Shown here one piece after another: positions 35,979-46,663 of a stretch of 64,000 nucleotides of DNA. The notes beneath the pieces are model-generated. The model searched no databases. It was not told the origin of the DNA and saw only the letters and a list, made by a program, of their open reading frames with translations. Each line of letters begins with the position of its first letter. Position 1 is the first letter of the stretch. The stretch covers positions 312,403 to 376,402 of the forward strand of contig NZ_FPAU01000003.1 in the NCBI RefSeq assembly GCF_900116535.1, given 5' to 3'. Both the position numbers and the translations under genes were made by a program. The DNA is from Kosakonia arachidis (GTDB taxonomy: Bacteria; Pseudomonadota; Gammaproteobacteria; Enterobacterales; Enterobacteriaceae).

Positions 35979-37253
35979 TCAGAATGCGGTTTCCAGGGAA
36001 TCTGTGACGCAATAATCATCATCCACCAGCGGCAAATACCGCCATTTATCGAATGCGGTACAGGGATGTGAAATACCACAGCCTACCCAGTCGCCGGGCT
36101 TTAATGCATCTTCTTCCGGCAGCACCAGATAGGCATGCTGATCGTTTACCTCGCTGATGCGCATGCCGGAAGCCGCACGCGGAGCGCTGCCATCAACATT
36201 TCGCACCCACAGCGGATTCGGCAGATCCTGATCAAACGGAACATCCCGGCGTCCGAAATCAACAAATGCCAGGCCTGGCTCGGGGCGCGACAACACCCGT
36301 CCCCAGATCTCCAGCGCGGCGGTGAAATGATGTGTAGCGCCAGGTTGCGCAAAAGGCGCGATACGCGCGTACAGCCCGCTGTCGTGCGCCATGTAAGCAC
36401 CTGATCGAATCAGTGGCGTCATCGGTAGCGGCAGGTTCGCGGCCGTAAAACACGCTGAGACCACGTCAAACCACGCGCCGCCGCCCGCACTGAGGATAAT
36501 ATGCTGGCTGGCAAACAACTGGTGTTCGGCCAGCAGCGCCGCCGTGTCGATCAGCATCTGGCAGTACTCTTTTACGCGCTGTACGCCCGCGGCATCGCGT
36601 CCGGCACCGAGTGCACCTTCATAGCCCGCGACACCCACCAGTTGCAGGGCAGGGCTGGCGGCAATCGCAGCGGCAATCTCCAGGGCTTCCGAAGATGAGC
36701 GGCAGCCGGTACGCCCGCCGCTGACCGACATCTCCAGCAGTACCGCAATACGGCTGTCACCGAGATGCTGCTCCAGCAAACGAACCCCTTGCAGCGAATC
36801 GACGTAGCAAAGGAAACCATGGTCGGGATGCTGTTTTTGCCATTCGCCGATCCAGCGAATGCCGCCGGGGTCGACCAGTTCGTTGGCGAGGAAAACGTTA
36901 CGAATGCCAAACTGACGCAACGCGCGAACTTGCGCAGGGGTTGCGGCGCTCAATCCCCAGGCGCCACCTTCCGTGACGGCGCGGCGCAGGATCGCCGGAG
37001 ACATTGACGTCTTGCCGTGTGCCGCCAGCATCACCCCTTTTTCACGGCAAAAATCCGCCAGCTGACGCAGATTATTCTCCAGTGCTGATTGCTTCATCAG
37101 CATCAGTGGGGAAAACACCTCGGGACTGTTAAAGACTGCGGTGCCGTTAGCCAGCGGCTGATTGCCGGAACCGGCGACCGATTTAAAACGTGGCGCGGGC
37201 TGCTGCGCATCCAGTGCGCCGTCCGCCTGCAATGGAAAGTGAATCGACATCAT
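35979..37253 (-). CDS. PLP-dependent amino acid deaminase (D-threonine aldolase/D-serine dehydratase-like)
   Basis: 424-residue fold-III PLP enzyme. AAHGKTSMSP holds the PLP lysine (K81). The C-terminal HPCTAFDKW carries the His and Cys that bind zinc in eukaryotic-type D-serine dehydratases. Residues SVSGGRTGCRS and GSGGGAWFD-like loops bind phosphate. Members remove ammonia from or cleave D-amino acids; the exact substrate is open. Last gene of the ABC transporter operon (8 bases after the ATPase gene), with a RidA gene upstream to handle reactive enamine products. Confidence 0.85.
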   Translation of the reverse strand: MMSIHFPLQADGALDAQQPAPRFKSVAGSGNQPLANGTAVFNSPEVFSPLMLMKQSALENNLRQLADFCREKGVMLAAHGKTSMSPAILRRAVTEGGAWGLSAATPAQVRALRQFGIRNVFLANELVDPGGIRWIGEWQKQHPDHGFLCYVDSLQGVRLLEQHLGDSRIAVLLEMSVSGGRTGCRSSSEALEIAAAIAASPALQLVGVAGYEGALGAGRDAAGVQRVKEYCQMLIDTAALLAEHQLFASQHIILSAGGGAWFDVVSACFTAANLPLPMTPLIRSGAYMAHDSGLYARIAPFAQPGATHHFTAALEIWGRVLSRPEPGLAFVDFGRRDVPFDQDLPNPLWVRNVDGSAPRAASGMRISEVNDQHAYLVLPEEDALKPGDWVGCGISHPCTAFDKWRYLPLVDDDYCVTDSLETAF

Positions 37254-37261
37254 GCCTCCTG

Positions 37262-37999
37262 TTAGTGCTCAAGCACGCGTGATAAGAATTGCTGGGTGCG
37301 CGGATTCTGCGGATTAACGAAAATTTGCTCCGGCGAGCCCTGCTCGGCAATCACACCCTGATCCATAAACACCACGCGGTCAGCGGTTTTACGCGCAAAA
37401 CCCATCTCGTGAGTGACCACGACCATGGTCATCCCTTCTCGCGCCAGGCTGCGCATGACTTCCATCACTTCGCCGACCAGTTCGGGATCGAGCGCTGACG
37501 TTGCTTCATCAAAAAACATAATTTTCGGCTCTACCGCCAGCGCGCGAGCAATCGCCACACGCTGCTGCTGACCGCCGGACAACTGGGCCGGATAGTGATG
37601 CGCGCGCTCGGCCAGCCCGACACGCGACAGGGCTGCCAGGCCGCGTTTATTGGCTTCAGCCTCGGAGAGTTTCTGCGCTTTAATCAACGCCAGCGTTACG
37701 TTACCGAGCGCGGTTTTATGGGGAAACAGGTTGAACTGTTGAAACACCATGCCTACGTGGCCGCAGATTTCGCTGCTGCGTTTGCGGTCATGCAGCGGCA
37801 CTTCATTCACCCAGATTTCCCCGCCATCGGCGGTTTCCAGCCCGCTCATGATACGTAACACGGTACTTTTACCGGAGCCGGATGCGCCAATCAGCACCAG
37901 CACTTCGCCGGGCGAAACATCAAGGCTGATCTCTTTCAGCACCTGGGTTGAGCCAAAGGATTTGGTGATCCGGCTCAGCGTAATGGCGGATTTGCTCAT
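37262..37999 (-). CDS. Amino acid ABC transporter ATP-binding protein
   Basis: 245-residue polar amino acid-type ATPase. Walker [11 protein letters not shown]-loop FQQFNLFPH, signature LSGGQQQR, Walker [14 protein letters not shown]-loop [11 protein letters not shown]. The ATG at 37999 (MSKSAIT) overlaps the permease stop as ATGA; a longer frame to 38035 is unlikely. Fourth gene of the transporter operon; energises the two permeases. Confidence 0.95.
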   Translation of the reverse strand: MSKSAITLSRITKSFGSTQVLKEISLDVSPGEVLVLIGASGSGKSTVLRIMSGLETADGGEIWVNEVPLHDRKRSSEICGHVGMVFQQFNLFPHKTALGNVTLALIKAQKLSEAEANKRGLAALSRVGLAERAHHYPAQLSGGQQQRVAIARALAVEPKIMFFDEATSALDPELVGEVMEVMRSLAREGMTMVVVTHEMGFARKTADRVVFMDQGVIAEQGSPEQIFVNPQNPRTQQFLSRVLEH

Positions 38000-38640
38000 G
38001 ATAACTGGCTCCTGGTTTGATGATATTGAACCCAACGGGAAAGCGGAAAGCAGACAACGAAGTAGAGCAGGGCGACGAGGCCGTAAATCACCACTGGCTG
38101 GCCGATACGATCGACAATGGCCTGGCCCTGGTGCATCAATTCCGACATGCCGATCATGCTGACAATCGACGTATCTTTAATCAGCGAAAGATACTGGCCA
38201 ACCAGCGGTGGCAGCACGATGCCGCGCGTCTGAGGCAGGATCACGCTAAGAAACGTCTGGCGCTTCGACAGGCCGAGGATCCACGACACTTCCCACTGGC
38301 CTTTGGGCACGGCTTCAATGCCTGCGCGGAACACTTCGGCGATGTAAGCGCCCTGATAAATGCTCAGGCCGAGGATACCGGCAGCGAACAAATTGATTTC
38401 ATAGCCGAAGTAAGCCACGCCGAAGTAAATAAACATCAGCGTGATCAGGACGGGCGTGCCGCGAAACAGCTCGGTATAGAACACGGCGATCTGTCTGGCA
38501 ACCGGTAAACGGCTGGTGCGCAACACTGCTGCCAGTAAACCGAGCAGTGTGCTGCCGACGATAGCGGCGATGGAGAGCAGTAACGTGACGACCAGGCCTT
38601 TCAGCAGGATGGGCAGCGAGCCGATGATAAGTTCGCTCAT
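37996..38640 (-). CDS. Amino acid ABC transporter permease
   Basis: 214-residue HisM/GlnP-type permease with about five membrane helices and the EAA loop ([20 protein letters not shown], then TFLSVILPQ; about 112-140). Overlaps both neighbours by four bases (ATGA), a tightly coupled operon. Forms a heterodimer with the permease encoded just upstream. Confidence 0.93.
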   Translation of the reverse strand: MSELIIGSLPILLKGLVVTLLLSIAAIVGSTLLGLLAAVLRTSRLPVARQIAVFYTELFRGTPVLITLMFIYFGVAYFGYEINLFAAGILGLSIYQGAYIAEVFRAGIEAVPKGQWEVSWILGLSKRQTFLSVILPQTRGIVLPPLVGQYLSLIKDTSIVSMIGMSELMHQGQAIVDRIGQPVVIYGLVALLYFVVCFPLSRWVQYHQTRSQLS

Positions 38641-39374
38641 AGTGCATTCTCCCGTTTCACTGGGTTAATCAGCCATTTTTTTGCCCACTGCCAGCCGGGC
38701 TTTTTTACCGGCGTCACCAGCGGCGGATGGAACATCCGGCGTCCTGCCATGTTGCCAAGCCATGAGAACAGGTTGCTCAGCACCAGATAGACCAGCGCGA
38801 CAACGCTGAAGGTCTGGATGTACAGCAGGGTACGCGCATTGATCACCGTTGCGGTCCCGGTCAGCTCCGGCAGCGCAATGGCTGAGAGCAGCGACGTACC
38901 GAGCAGTAACTGAATCAGGTTATTGATAATGGCAGGCCACACTGCGCGCGCTGCCTGTGGCAACACCACGCTGAGGAAAATTTGCCGGCGCGGAATACCG
39001 AGGATATACGCCGCTTCCAGTTGGCCCTTCGCGACCGACTGAATGCCCGCTCGGAAGGTTTCCGACAGGTAAGCGCCCACGTTAATCCCCAGCGCCAGTA
39101 CGCCTGCGGTATAGGCACTCATGGTGATACCCAGCGACGGCAGGCCAAAAAAGATGATGAAGATTTGCAGCAGCACTGGCGTGTTGCGGATGAACTCGAC
39201 GTAGCAGTGGCTGAGCCAGCGTAGCGGCGCCAGCGGCGAAGACTTCGCCAGCGCGGCCAGCAAGCCGAGAGCGACCGCCAGGGCAAACGCCAGCAGCGTG
39301 ACCTGTAGCGTTAGCCAGGCGGCATCCAGAAAGGTACCAGCGTAACGCCACAGGGTTAGCCATTGATAACTCAT
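38637..39374 (-). CDS. Amino acid ABC transporter permease
   Basis: 245-residue HisQ/GlnP-type permease; membrane helices from about residue 17, RNTPVLLQIFIIFFGLP motif near 65-80 and EAA loop SVAKGQLEAAYILGIPRRQI (about 123-145). A basic C-terminal tail (RRMFHPPLVTPVKKPGWQWAKK) is longer than usual. Second gene of the operon after the binding protein. Confidence 0.93.
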   Translation of the reverse strand: MSYQWLTLWRYAGTFLDAAWLTLQVTLLAFALAVALGLLAALAKSSPLAPLRWLSHCYVEFIRNTPVLLQIFIIFFGLPSLGITMSAYTAGVLALGINVGAYLSETFRAGIQSVAKGQLEAAYILGIPRRQIFLSVVLPQAARAVWPAIINNLIQLLLGTSLLSAIALPELTGTATVINARTLLYIQTFSVVALVYLVLSNLFSWLGNMAGRRMFHPPLVTPVKKPGWQWAKKWLINPVKRENAL

Positions 39375-39427
39375 GGTGTGACTCCTTCAGGCGGCGCAGC
39401 ATCAGCGGCTGCGCCGTGGACGAACAA

Positions 39428-40264
39428 TCAGTATTGCGGATTCAGCGGGTAGCGCGGTTTACTGCCGAACCATTTCTGATACAACTGGGCGTTCTCGCCG
39501 GAGGCGTTGATTTCAAAAAGGAATTCGTTCAGGTAGTTGGTCCATGTCTGGTCGCCCTGTTTCACACCGAAGGCGTTGTACTCCAGCGGTACCAGCGCTT
39601 CGTTGGTCACGGTCAGCGACGGATCGAGTTTCGCCTGATAGGCGAGGAAGTTGTTATCTTCGATCATGGCATCAGCCTGGCCCTGTTTCACCGCCAGGAT
39701 TGCCGCCTGAGATGAATCGTATTCCTGAATTTTCACGTCGATGCCGAGGTTGCGCACTTCGTCACCGTTGGTGGAACCTTTCACGGTGGCAATGGTTTTT
39801 CCGGCCATATCATGCGCGGACTGAATACCGCTGTTTTTGCGGACCAGCATCGCTTCACTCGCCACGACATAGGGGTTGGTGAAACCGATCTCTTTGGCGC
39901 GTTCCAGATTACGGGTGAAGTTACAGAACACTACGTCAACTTTATTGGTTTGCAGGTTAGGGATGCGGTTAGCGCTGGTGGTGTTAACCATTTCCAGTTT
40001 AACGCCCATCTCTTTCGCCAGCGCTTTGGCCAGATCGACGTCATAACCATCCGGATTGCCGTCTTTATCGTAAAAACCAAACGGGGCAAAGCTCAGGCAG
40101 TCACCGACGCGCAGTGTGCCGCGCTGCAGAACGGTTTGCAGCGCAGACTGTGGCGCAGCAGCACCTTCTTTTTTCTCTTCGGTCGGCGTACAGCCCGCAA
40201 CGGCCAGCAATACCAGCCCGCCCGCCAGTGCTTTGGCACTTAATTTCAGCGATGTTGCATTCAT
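39428..40264 (-). CDS. Amino acid ABC transporter substrate-binding lipoprotein
   Basis: 278 residues with a lipoprotein signal (lipobox AVAGC, Cys about residue 25) and a family 3 solute-binding fold: LRVGDCLSFAPFGFYDKDGN, GYDVDLAKALAKEMGVKLE, GSTNGDEVRNLG and the Asp-Ala-Met-Ile-Glu-Asp segment of polar amino acid binders. First gene of the operon. Context with a D-amino-acid-type deaminase suggests uptake of the substrate that enzyme degrades. Confidence 0.93.
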   Translation of the reverse strand: MNATSLKLSAKALAGGLVLLAVAGCTPTEEKKEGAAAPQSALQTVLQRGTLRVGDCLSFAPFGFYDKDGNPDGYDVDLAKALAKEMGVKLEMVNTTSANRIPNLQTNKVDVVFCNFTRNLERAKEIGFTNPYVVASEAMLVRKNSGIQSAHDMAGKTIATVKGSTNGDEVRNLGIDVKIQEYDSSQAAILAVKQGQADAMIEDNNFLAYQAKLDPSLTVTNEALVPLEYNAFGVKQGDQTWTNYLNEFLFEINASGENAQLYQKWFGSKPRYPLNPQY

Positions 40265-40317
40265 TTTTATGCTCTCTTTTAATGTTTAACGAGACGGTGT
40301 AATACCGTGTCATCCGC

Positions 40318-40591
<274 letters not shown>

Positions 40592-40734
40592 AGTCAGACG
40601 ATCGCCTGTGCAGCGGTAGCGCTGCTTATTTCGGAATATTTTAATGAAAAAGCAAAAGCATCAATTAATAACAGGCTGCCCTGGTGTTGGCGAAGAAAGA
40701 AATACAAACACTCAGCCTGTTTTAACGTTTTTAA

Positions 40735-41127
40735 TTATTTACGGTCGGCGCGGAAGCATTTCATATCCACTTCCACTTTGCAGTCGACCACTAAATCCTG
40801 CACGCTACAAATACGCGCAGGTGGATTATCACTAAATATCTCTCTGAATACTTTATTAAATGAACTGAAATAGCGTGCGTCGGTTAATACCGCCGTCACA
40901 TGTACAACATCCTCCACGCGATAACCTGCTTCCCGCATGATGGTGAGACAGTTGTCGAACGCCAGTTGCGTCTGTTCGATGATACCTCCCTCCACTACTT
41001 CGCCTTCACGCATCGGTGTCTGGCCCGAGATATAGAGCCAACCATCGGCCTCAACAGCCCGCGCAAACGGCAGTTTCTGCCCACCTGTACCGGTGCCGCC
41101 TTCAATGCCATAACGCTTAATCGTCAT
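40735..41127 (-). CDS. RidA family (YjgF/UK114) protein
   Basis: 130-residue RidA-superfamily protein; family members hydrolyse reactive enamine/imine intermediates made by PLP enzymes. Seen: FARAVEADGWLYISGQTPM, QLAFDNCLTIMREAGYRVED, and the C-terminal PPARICSVQDLVVDCKVEVD; Arg in PPARI matches the substrate-binding Arg (Arg105 in E. coli RidA). Its proximity to a PLP deaminase operon fits. Divergent from iclR, with a palindrome at 41181 in between. Confidence 0.9.
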   Translation of the reverse strand: MTIKRYGIEGGTGTGGQKLPFARAVEADGWLYISGQTPMREGEVVEGGIIEQTQLAFDNCLTIMREAGYRVEDVVHVTAVLTDARYFSSFNKVFREIFSDNPPARICSVQDLVVDCKVEVDMKCFRADRK

Positions 41128-41180
41128 GCAACGCTGCTCCTTTTTGTTCTGAGAATACCCATTAGTACCGAATGATGACT

Positions 41181-41196
41181 GTCTGATATATCAGAC
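41181..41196. promoter_or_regulatory. 16-bp perfect palindrome, candidate IclR operator
   Basis: GTCTGATATATCAGAC, 54 bases upstream of ridA and 330 bases upstream of the iclR gene. The rest of 41128-41524 shows no gene. Confidence 0.5.
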
Positions 41197-41524
41197 TGAT
41201 ATCTGCAATACCGGATAGACCAAGATTTGCACAGGTTTTTTACTTTTGCAATATATCGCGAGGAATTTAATTTCTCGTCGTGTTGTCGCGATCGCAAAAT
41301 AAAAAAGAAATGAACAAAATCTCTGGCTGGAAATGTTACCGCTGTCGTGGATTAAAAAAATAAGTTGTACGTAATGCGCTAAAATGAGGCCCCAAAATAG
41401 AACAACGAAATATAAACTCAGCCGATGAATTTTAATTAACGGGGATGGGTTAACGACGGAGCAAGGTGTATGATGCTTTTCTTTTTTACTGTCTGGCACG
41501 ACCGCCCGACTGCATCAGGAGAAT

Positions 41525-42283
41525 TTGCTTATGCCGGACGAGAAGCCATCGCGGGCACGCGGTGTTGACCGGGTTATCGACATTTTTCGCCAGTTGCATA
41601 TCGCTCGTCAGCCTATGGCGATGCGCGATTTGATCGACGCCACCGGTGCGCCGCGTTCCAGCGTATATGAACTTGTCAACCTGCTCAGTGAGGCCGGGTT
41701 AGTTGAACTGGACGCTGATGGTGCGGTGTTTTTTGGCCGTGAAATGCACTATTACGGTGCAGATTACATGGCACATAACGACCTTATTCGCCGCTCACAT
41801 CAGTTAATGGTGGAGATCGTGGCCCGCCATGGCGAGACAGTGCAGCTCTGTATGCTGGAGGGGGATAAGTACACCGTCGTGCTGTCGGAAAGTAATGCTC
41901 ACCCGTTCAAAATCACTTCTGATATCGGCGTGCGGGTACCGATTACCTGGACGGCCACGGGGCGTCTGCTGCTCAGTAATTGGTCGGACAGTGCCATTCT
42001 CGATCTCATCCCCGAAGAGGATTACCGTCTGGCGAACGGGCAAGTCCTCGACAAGCAGGCATTCCTCGAAGATATTCATCGTGCCGGGCAGCAGGGATAT
42101 TGCCTGACCGAAGGCTTGTCAGAGAGTTTTACCTGCTGTATGGCGGCACCGATTCGTTCTCGTAGCGGGCAGGCGGTAGCCGCTATCTGCTTTATGGTGA
42201 GTCGCGATACGCCGGAGGAGCGCCGTCAGATGCTGCTGAAAGAGTTGATTGTTTCCGGGCAAAAATTATCTGATTTCACCTGA
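41525..42283 (+). CDS. IclR-family transcriptional regulator
   Basis: 252 residues: winged HTH (about 15-75; GVDRVIDIFRQLHIARQPM, SSVYELVNLLSEAGLVEL) and an IclR effector domain (about 90-250; ITWTATGRLLLSN, ESFTCCMAAPIRSRSGQAVA). Start may be 41531 (MPDEKPS). Probably controls the adjacent ridA and the ABC transporter-deaminase operon. Confidence 0.9.
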   Translation: MLMPDEKPSRARGVDRVIDIFRQLHIARQPMAMRDLIDATGAPRSSVYELVNLLSEAGLVELDADGAVFFGREMHYYGADYMAHNDLIRRSHQLMVEIVARHGETVQLCMLEGDKYTVVLSESNAHPFKITSDIGVRVPITWTATGRLLLSNWSDSAILDLIPEEDYRLANGQVLDKQAFLEDIHRAGQQGYCLTEGLSESFTCCMAAPIRSRSGQAVAAICFMVSRDTPEERRQMLLKELIVSGQKLSDFT

Positions 42284-42632
42284 GCCGCTATTTTAGGTGA
42301 TTGAACATATGTCAGGCGCCTGAAATCTGGCTCAGCGGGATATACCAGACACCCGAAGGTGTAAGGGGGTGTCGCTATCGCCGTTGAGCTGGAAAAGCTG
42401 CGCGCCAGGTGTACCCACTTATCACCGCTTTCCCGGTGCATGCCCTGGTTCACTTTCTTGCCGTAAACGCGCTGGCCTATCACCACAGGTATTGCCTTCT
42501 ATTTGCTTATTTCTTGCGCATTTATCTCTACCGCCCGTGCAGATGTCAGCCTAATGCTGGTCTTTTGTTAACAATAACGATATAAATACCCCCTGAATGG
42601 ACATTTAGACATCTATACGTATAGAAGGTGAT
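42284..42632. other. Intergenic region before mmuP
   Basis: About 350 bases, no clear gene. An inverted repeat GACACCC/GGGTGTC at 42348-42373 could end iclR transcription, though no T-run follows. Short remnants of a broken frame lie around 42400-42480. The mmuP promoter should be here. Confidence 0.35.
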
Positions 42633-44033
42633 ATGCACAGGCAACAAGAGAATGGAGAGCTTAAGCGCACCATGAAAACCCGCCATTTGATCATGCTTTC
42701 ATTAGGCGGCGTCATTGGCACAGGGTTATTTTTTAATACGGGATACATCATCTCTACTACTGGCGCGGCAGGTACACTGCTGGCGTATTTGATTGGGGCG
42801 CTGGTCGTCTGGCTGGTTATGCAGTGCCTTGGTGAGCTTTCCGTGGCGATGCCCGTCACCGGCGCTTTTCATGTCTACGCGGCGCGCTATATTGGCCCGG
42901 CGACAGGGTATACCGTGGCATGGCTATACTGGCTTACCTGGACCGTCGCTCTCGGGTCGAGCTTTACCGCCGCGGGGTTCTGTATGCAGTACTGGTTCCC
43001 GCACGTTCCGGTCTGGCTATGGAGTGCCCTGTTTTGTGTGGTGATTTTTTGTCTTAACGCGATTTCAACACGCTTCTTTGCTGAAGGGGAGTTCTGGTTC
43101 TCACTCATTAAAGTCGCCACCATCATCATCTTTATCATCCTCGGTTGCGGGGTGATTTCCGGGTTTATCACCATGAAGGATGGTTCACCTTCGCCGGGGC
43201 TTACTAACCTTACCAGTGAGGGCTGGTTCCCCCATGGCGGTTTGCCGATTCTGATGACCATGGTGGCGGTCAATTTTGCTTTTTCCGGTACAGAGCTTAT
43301 CGGTATCGCGGCGGGCGAAACGGAAAACCCGCATCAGGCTATTCCGGTCGCAATCCGCGCCACCATTGTCCGGTTAATCCTGTTTTTTATCGGCACCGTT
43401 TTTGTCCTTGCCGCGCTGATTCCGGCAAATGTGGCAGGGGTTGAGAAGAGCCCGTTTGTGCTGGTCTTTGAAAAAATAGGCATTCCGTATGCGGCGGATA
43501 TTTTTAACTTCGTCATTCTGACCGCTATCCTTTCAGCGGCGAATTCCGGGCTTTATGCTTCGGGCCGTATGCTATGGTCACTGGCAAACGAAAAAACGTT
43601 GCCGGGCTGTTTTGCCCGCGTCAATAAGCAGGGCGTGCCGTTGATAGCCCTTTCTGTCTCTATGCTTGGCGGCCTGCTGGCGCTGTTATCCAGTGTGATT
43701 GCCCCTGATACAGTGTTCGTTGCTCTCAGCGCCATTTCTGGCTTTGCCGTCGTGGTCGTATGGCTCAGCATTTGCGCGTCCCACTTTGTCTTTCGTCGCC
43801 GCCACTTACAGTCAGGAAAGCCGTCTTCGGCGTTGCAATACCGGGCGCCCTGGTATCCGCTGGTTCCCGTACTTGGCTTCGTACTGTGTCTGATGGCCTG
43901 CATCGGGCTGGCGTTCGATCCGGAGCAGCGTATTGCACTCTATTGCGGTCTGCCGTTTGTCGCCCTTTGCTATGGTGTCTATTTTCTCACCCACAAAACA
44001 AAATTGAAGGAGGCTGACTATGCCGCAGATTAA
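42633..44033 (+). CDS. mmuP: S-methylmethionine permease MmuP
   Basis: 466-residue APC-superfamily permease with 12 membrane helices, nearly collinear with E. coli MmuP over its whole length ([55 protein letters not shown]). It imports S-methylmethionine, which MmuM uses to methylate homocysteine to methionine. Overlaps mmuM by 14 bases. Confidence 0.96.
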   Translation: MHRQQENGELKRTMKTRHLIMLSLGGVIGTGLFFNTGYIISTTGAAGTLLAYLIGALVVWLVMQCLGELSVAMPVTGAFHVYAARYIGPATGYTVAWLYWLTWTVALGSSFTAAGFCMQYWFPHVPVWLWSALFCVVIFCLNAISTRFFAEGEFWFSLIKVATIIIFIILGCGVISGFITMKDGSPSPGLTNLTSEGWFPHGGLPILMTMVAVNFAFSGTELIGIAAGETENPHQAIPVAIRATIVRLILFFIGTVFVLAALIPANVAGVEKSPFVLVFEKIGIPYAADIFNFVILTAILSAANSGLYASGRMLWSLANEKTLPGCFARVNKQGVPLIALSVSMLGGLLALLSSVIAPDTVFVALSAISGFAVVVVWLSICASHFVFRRRHLQSGKPSSALQYRAPWYPLVPVLGFVLCLMACIGLAFDPEQRIALYCGLPFVALCYGVYFLTHKTKLKEADYAAD

Positions 44034-44952
44034 CCCTCTTACCGCGCTGCTTGAACGTCATCCTTTTGCTGTGCTTGATGGCGCACTGGCTACCGAGCTG
44101 GAAGCGCGCGGATGCAGCCTTGCCGATAATCTCTGGTCCGCCAAAGTATTAATGGAAAATCCACAACGCATTCGGGATGTGCATCTGGATTACTTCCGTG
44201 CGGGTGCACAGATAGCCATTACCGCCAGTTACCAGGCCACGCCCGCAGGCTTTGCGGCGCGCGGACTGACGGAGGCACAGTCGAAAGCGCTGATTGAACA
44301 GAGTGTGAAGCTGGCGAAAGAGGCCAGTGAAATTTATCGCGCAGAAAACCCTGACGCCGGTACGCTGCTGGTAGCGGGTTCTGTTGGGCCATACGGCGCT
44401 TATCTGGCCGATGGCTCTGAGTATCGTGGCGACTACGTGCGCAGCCACGAGGCGTTTCAGCTATTTCATCGCCCGCGTATTGAAGCGTTGCTCAATGCCG
44501 GTACCGATCTGCTGGCCTGCGAAACGTTACCGTCCTTCGCTGAAATAAAAGCACTGGCTGACCTGCTGGCCGAATATCCAGAGGCGCAGGCGTGGTTATC
44601 ATTTACCTTGCGTGACGACAAACACTTGAGCGATGGCACGCCGCTGGCCCTGGTCGTGGATGCGCTTTCTGCTTGCCCGCAAATCGTCGCGCTGGGCATT
44701 AACTGTATTGCCCTGAGCAAAACAACCGCCGCTCTCAAACATCTGCAAAGCCTCAGTGCGCTGCCGTTGGTGGTCTATCCTAACTCCGGGGAAACTTACG
44801 ACGCCGTCACCAAGTCGTGGCATGCGCACGGCGATGCCTGCGCATCGCTAGCGGCCTATTTGCCCCAGTGGTTGGAGGCTGGCGCGAGACTGATTGGCGG
44901 ATGCTGCCGGACGACCCCACGGGATATTGCCGCACTGAGTGAGCGTCGTTGA
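44020..44952 (+). CDS. mmuM: Homocysteine S-methyltransferase MmuM
   Basis: 310-residue zinc-dependent methyltransferase converting homocysteine plus S-methylmethionine into two methionines. It has the (beta/alpha)8 start [32 protein letters not shown] (Zn Cys about 230) and the GGCCRTTP Cys pair near the C-terminus. ATG preceded by GAAGGAG within mmuP. Confidence 0.95.
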   Translation: MPQINPLTALLERHPFAVLDGALATELEARGCSLADNLWSAKVLMENPQRIRDVHLDYFRAGAQIAITASYQATPAGFAARGLTEAQSKALIEQSVKLAKEASEIYRAENPDAGTLLVAGSVGPYGAYLADGSEYRGDYVRSHEAFQLFHRPRIEALLNAGTDLLACETLPSFAEIKALADLLAEYPEAQAWLSFTLRDDKHLSDGTPLALVVDALSACPQIVALGINCIALSKTTAALKHLQSLSALPLVVYPNSGETYDAVTKSWHAHGDACASLAAYLPQWLEAGARLIGGCCRTTPRDIAALSERR

Positions 44953-45059
44953 CGGCGAAGAGAAACCAGCAGGGCGTAAAGGCTGGCACGTATTGCCCGC
45001 TTAGCGCCTTTTATTCTGCGCGGTATTGATTGATAGTATGATGCACCGCTTTCTGCGTT

Positions 45060-46436
45060 TCATTTTGTCCGTTCAATCACTGCGTCCAACACAGGATCGA
45101 GACCCCTGGCATAATCGATAAATGGAACGGCTATTTTTACTTCTGGTGCAAGAGTGATAGGGGTTTGAGCAAAGACGTCTGCAGGCCAGTAACAATCGAT
45201 GTTACCGCCACAGCCCTGTTCAAAATCCTCGAATTTGGTGCTGTAGAAAACCTGAATTCTTGAGTTTGGCAGTGTGAGGGTTTCTGGCTCAGCCCAAAAA
45301 TGACCGTTGTCACCCATTGTTTCACCTACCAGAATCACTTTGGCAGGATTAGCCCGTTTTAGCGTGGCAACAGTGACCAGCGCAGCTGAAAAAGTAGCAC
45401 GGCTCACAAGCACAAATATTTTCCCGTCACGTGGAAGCAGCTTCGGTAATGTTTGCGAGAACAATAGTGTTTCGAAGAAATTTCCGCCGTTATTCAGCCG
45501 TAAATCCACCACAATGAACCTGGGTTTTTTAGGCACAACGTGTTTTTGTATGACGCCAAACAATAATGCATCGGCAAGTGAATCCTTCCCCATGCTATGG
45601 ATAAAATTACTACGGATATAGAGTATTTTTTCTCCGTCACCAATCCACTGCACAGACAGGGGGGCTGGTTTTCCATATCCAGGTGAGCGTTTTTTGACCT
45701 CATCCAGCACATGTGACCAACGGTTTTCTTTGCCTTTTTCATCAGGAATGAGGGGGGACCATCCGAAAAGTAGGGGTTCGCGGGGATCATAATAATCCGG
45801 CTTACTGACACTTAAGCTGACTGTTTTTGTTTCTCCGTTCCTCAGACGTAGTGTCAGGGGAAGGCTGTTTTGTGACGACAAAACACCTATGCGGTCCAGA
45901 ACCATTTTGCTCGTCAGATAGCTTGCACTTAGATAACGGATCCGCTGATCTGTGCCCGAAATATACGGTGCTACACGCTTAAGGCACTCAATAGCGGTCA
46001 GTTGCCCAAATTTTTCAATACGTGAACCCAGAATGGATTCATAACCAGGCGCGACGCTTAGTATGTAAAGCCCGTCTGAAAACCACCATAGCTTTATTGG
46101 CAGAGAATCCAGAAGGCGTCCTACCATGGGAGCAGTGTGCCCATTACGTGGAGTAGCAACAGCCTTCATAACATCCAGAACCAGGTCTGCTGGCGATGCT
46201 GCCGCAACTCTGGCCATCGCATTGTCTATAATCTCATCAGAAGCCAGGCGCTGTGATGGATTCAAGCTCTTTTCCAGGGGAACCCATTGTGATCTGAGGA
46301 ATATAAGATCTTGCAGAATCTGAGCAGGTGTCAGGTTGGGCATTGTTGTGTCTGGCCCTGGCAACTCCCAGGCCAAACCCGGACTGGCTAATAAAACTGC
46401 ACTACCGAGGATAAATTTTCTACGATTTATGTGCAT
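45060..46436 (-). CDS. Exported S41-family peptidase-like protein
   Basis: 458 residues from MHINRRKF. The RRKFILGSAVLLASPG start is a Tat-type signal peptide, so it acts in the periplasm. C-terminal half resembles S41 (tail-specific/CtpA-like) proteases: FIVVDLRLNNGGNFFETLL, then LVSRATFSAALVTVA with the likely Ser nucleophile, and KVILVGETMGDNGHFW. No PDZ domain evident. A longer frame opens at 46478. First gene right of mmuM, at the edge of the biosynthetic island; relation to it unclear. Confidence 0.75.
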   Translation of the reverse strand: MHINRRKFILGSAVLLASPGLAWELPGPDTTMPNLTPAQILQDLIFLRSQWVPLEKSLNPSQRLASDEIIDNAMARVAAASPADLVLDVMKAVATPRNGHTAPMVGRLLDSLPIKLWWFSDGLYILSVAPGYESILGSRIEKFGQLTAIECLKRVAPYISGTDQRIRYLSASYLTSKMVLDRIGVLSSQNSLPLTLRLRNGETKTVSLSVSKPDYYDPREPLLFGWSPLIPDEKGKENRWSHVLDEVKKRSPGYGKPAPLSVQWIGDGEKILYIRSNFIHSMGKDSLADALLFGVIQKHVVPKKPRFIVVDLRLNNGGNFFETLLFSQTLPKLLPRDGKIFVLVSRATFSAALVTVATLKRANPAKVILVGETMGDNGHFWAEPETLTLPNSRIQVFYSTKFEDFEQGCGGNIDCYWPADVFAQTPITLAPEVKIAVPFIDYARGLDPVLDAVIERTK

Positions 46437-46663
46437 AAAGTTTAGTTCCGCGTCCGTTTTAATCCTCTGATACATCACTTTAAAGCACAGAAGAGAAAAA
46501 ATCCTGATGCTTTATTCTGGCGATTTGGTGGAATTGTCGAGGCATCCCATCGGCTGCTTAATCATCACATTCGCGAAGAGGGTTGTGAATGTTTGCTCTT
46601 CGCGTGTAGCCCGCCTGTCTGTCCGCTTCGTGCTGTGAGTTCAACAGGGAGCAGGTCTATCAG

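Noticed and set aside
41191..41499. Minus-strand 102-codon frame upstream of ridA
   Set aside because: It overlaps the palindrome and promoter region between ridA and iclR, has no ribosome site, and reads as random hydrophobic sequence.
42400..42486. Small frame before mmuP as a gene
   Set aside because: Frame is interrupted and overlaps the expected promoter; no ribosome site or family match.
45060..46436. S41-like protein as a member of the chlorothreonine operon
   Set aside because: It is separated by 227 bases from the transferase gene and has no obvious role in the pathway; kept as a neighbour only.
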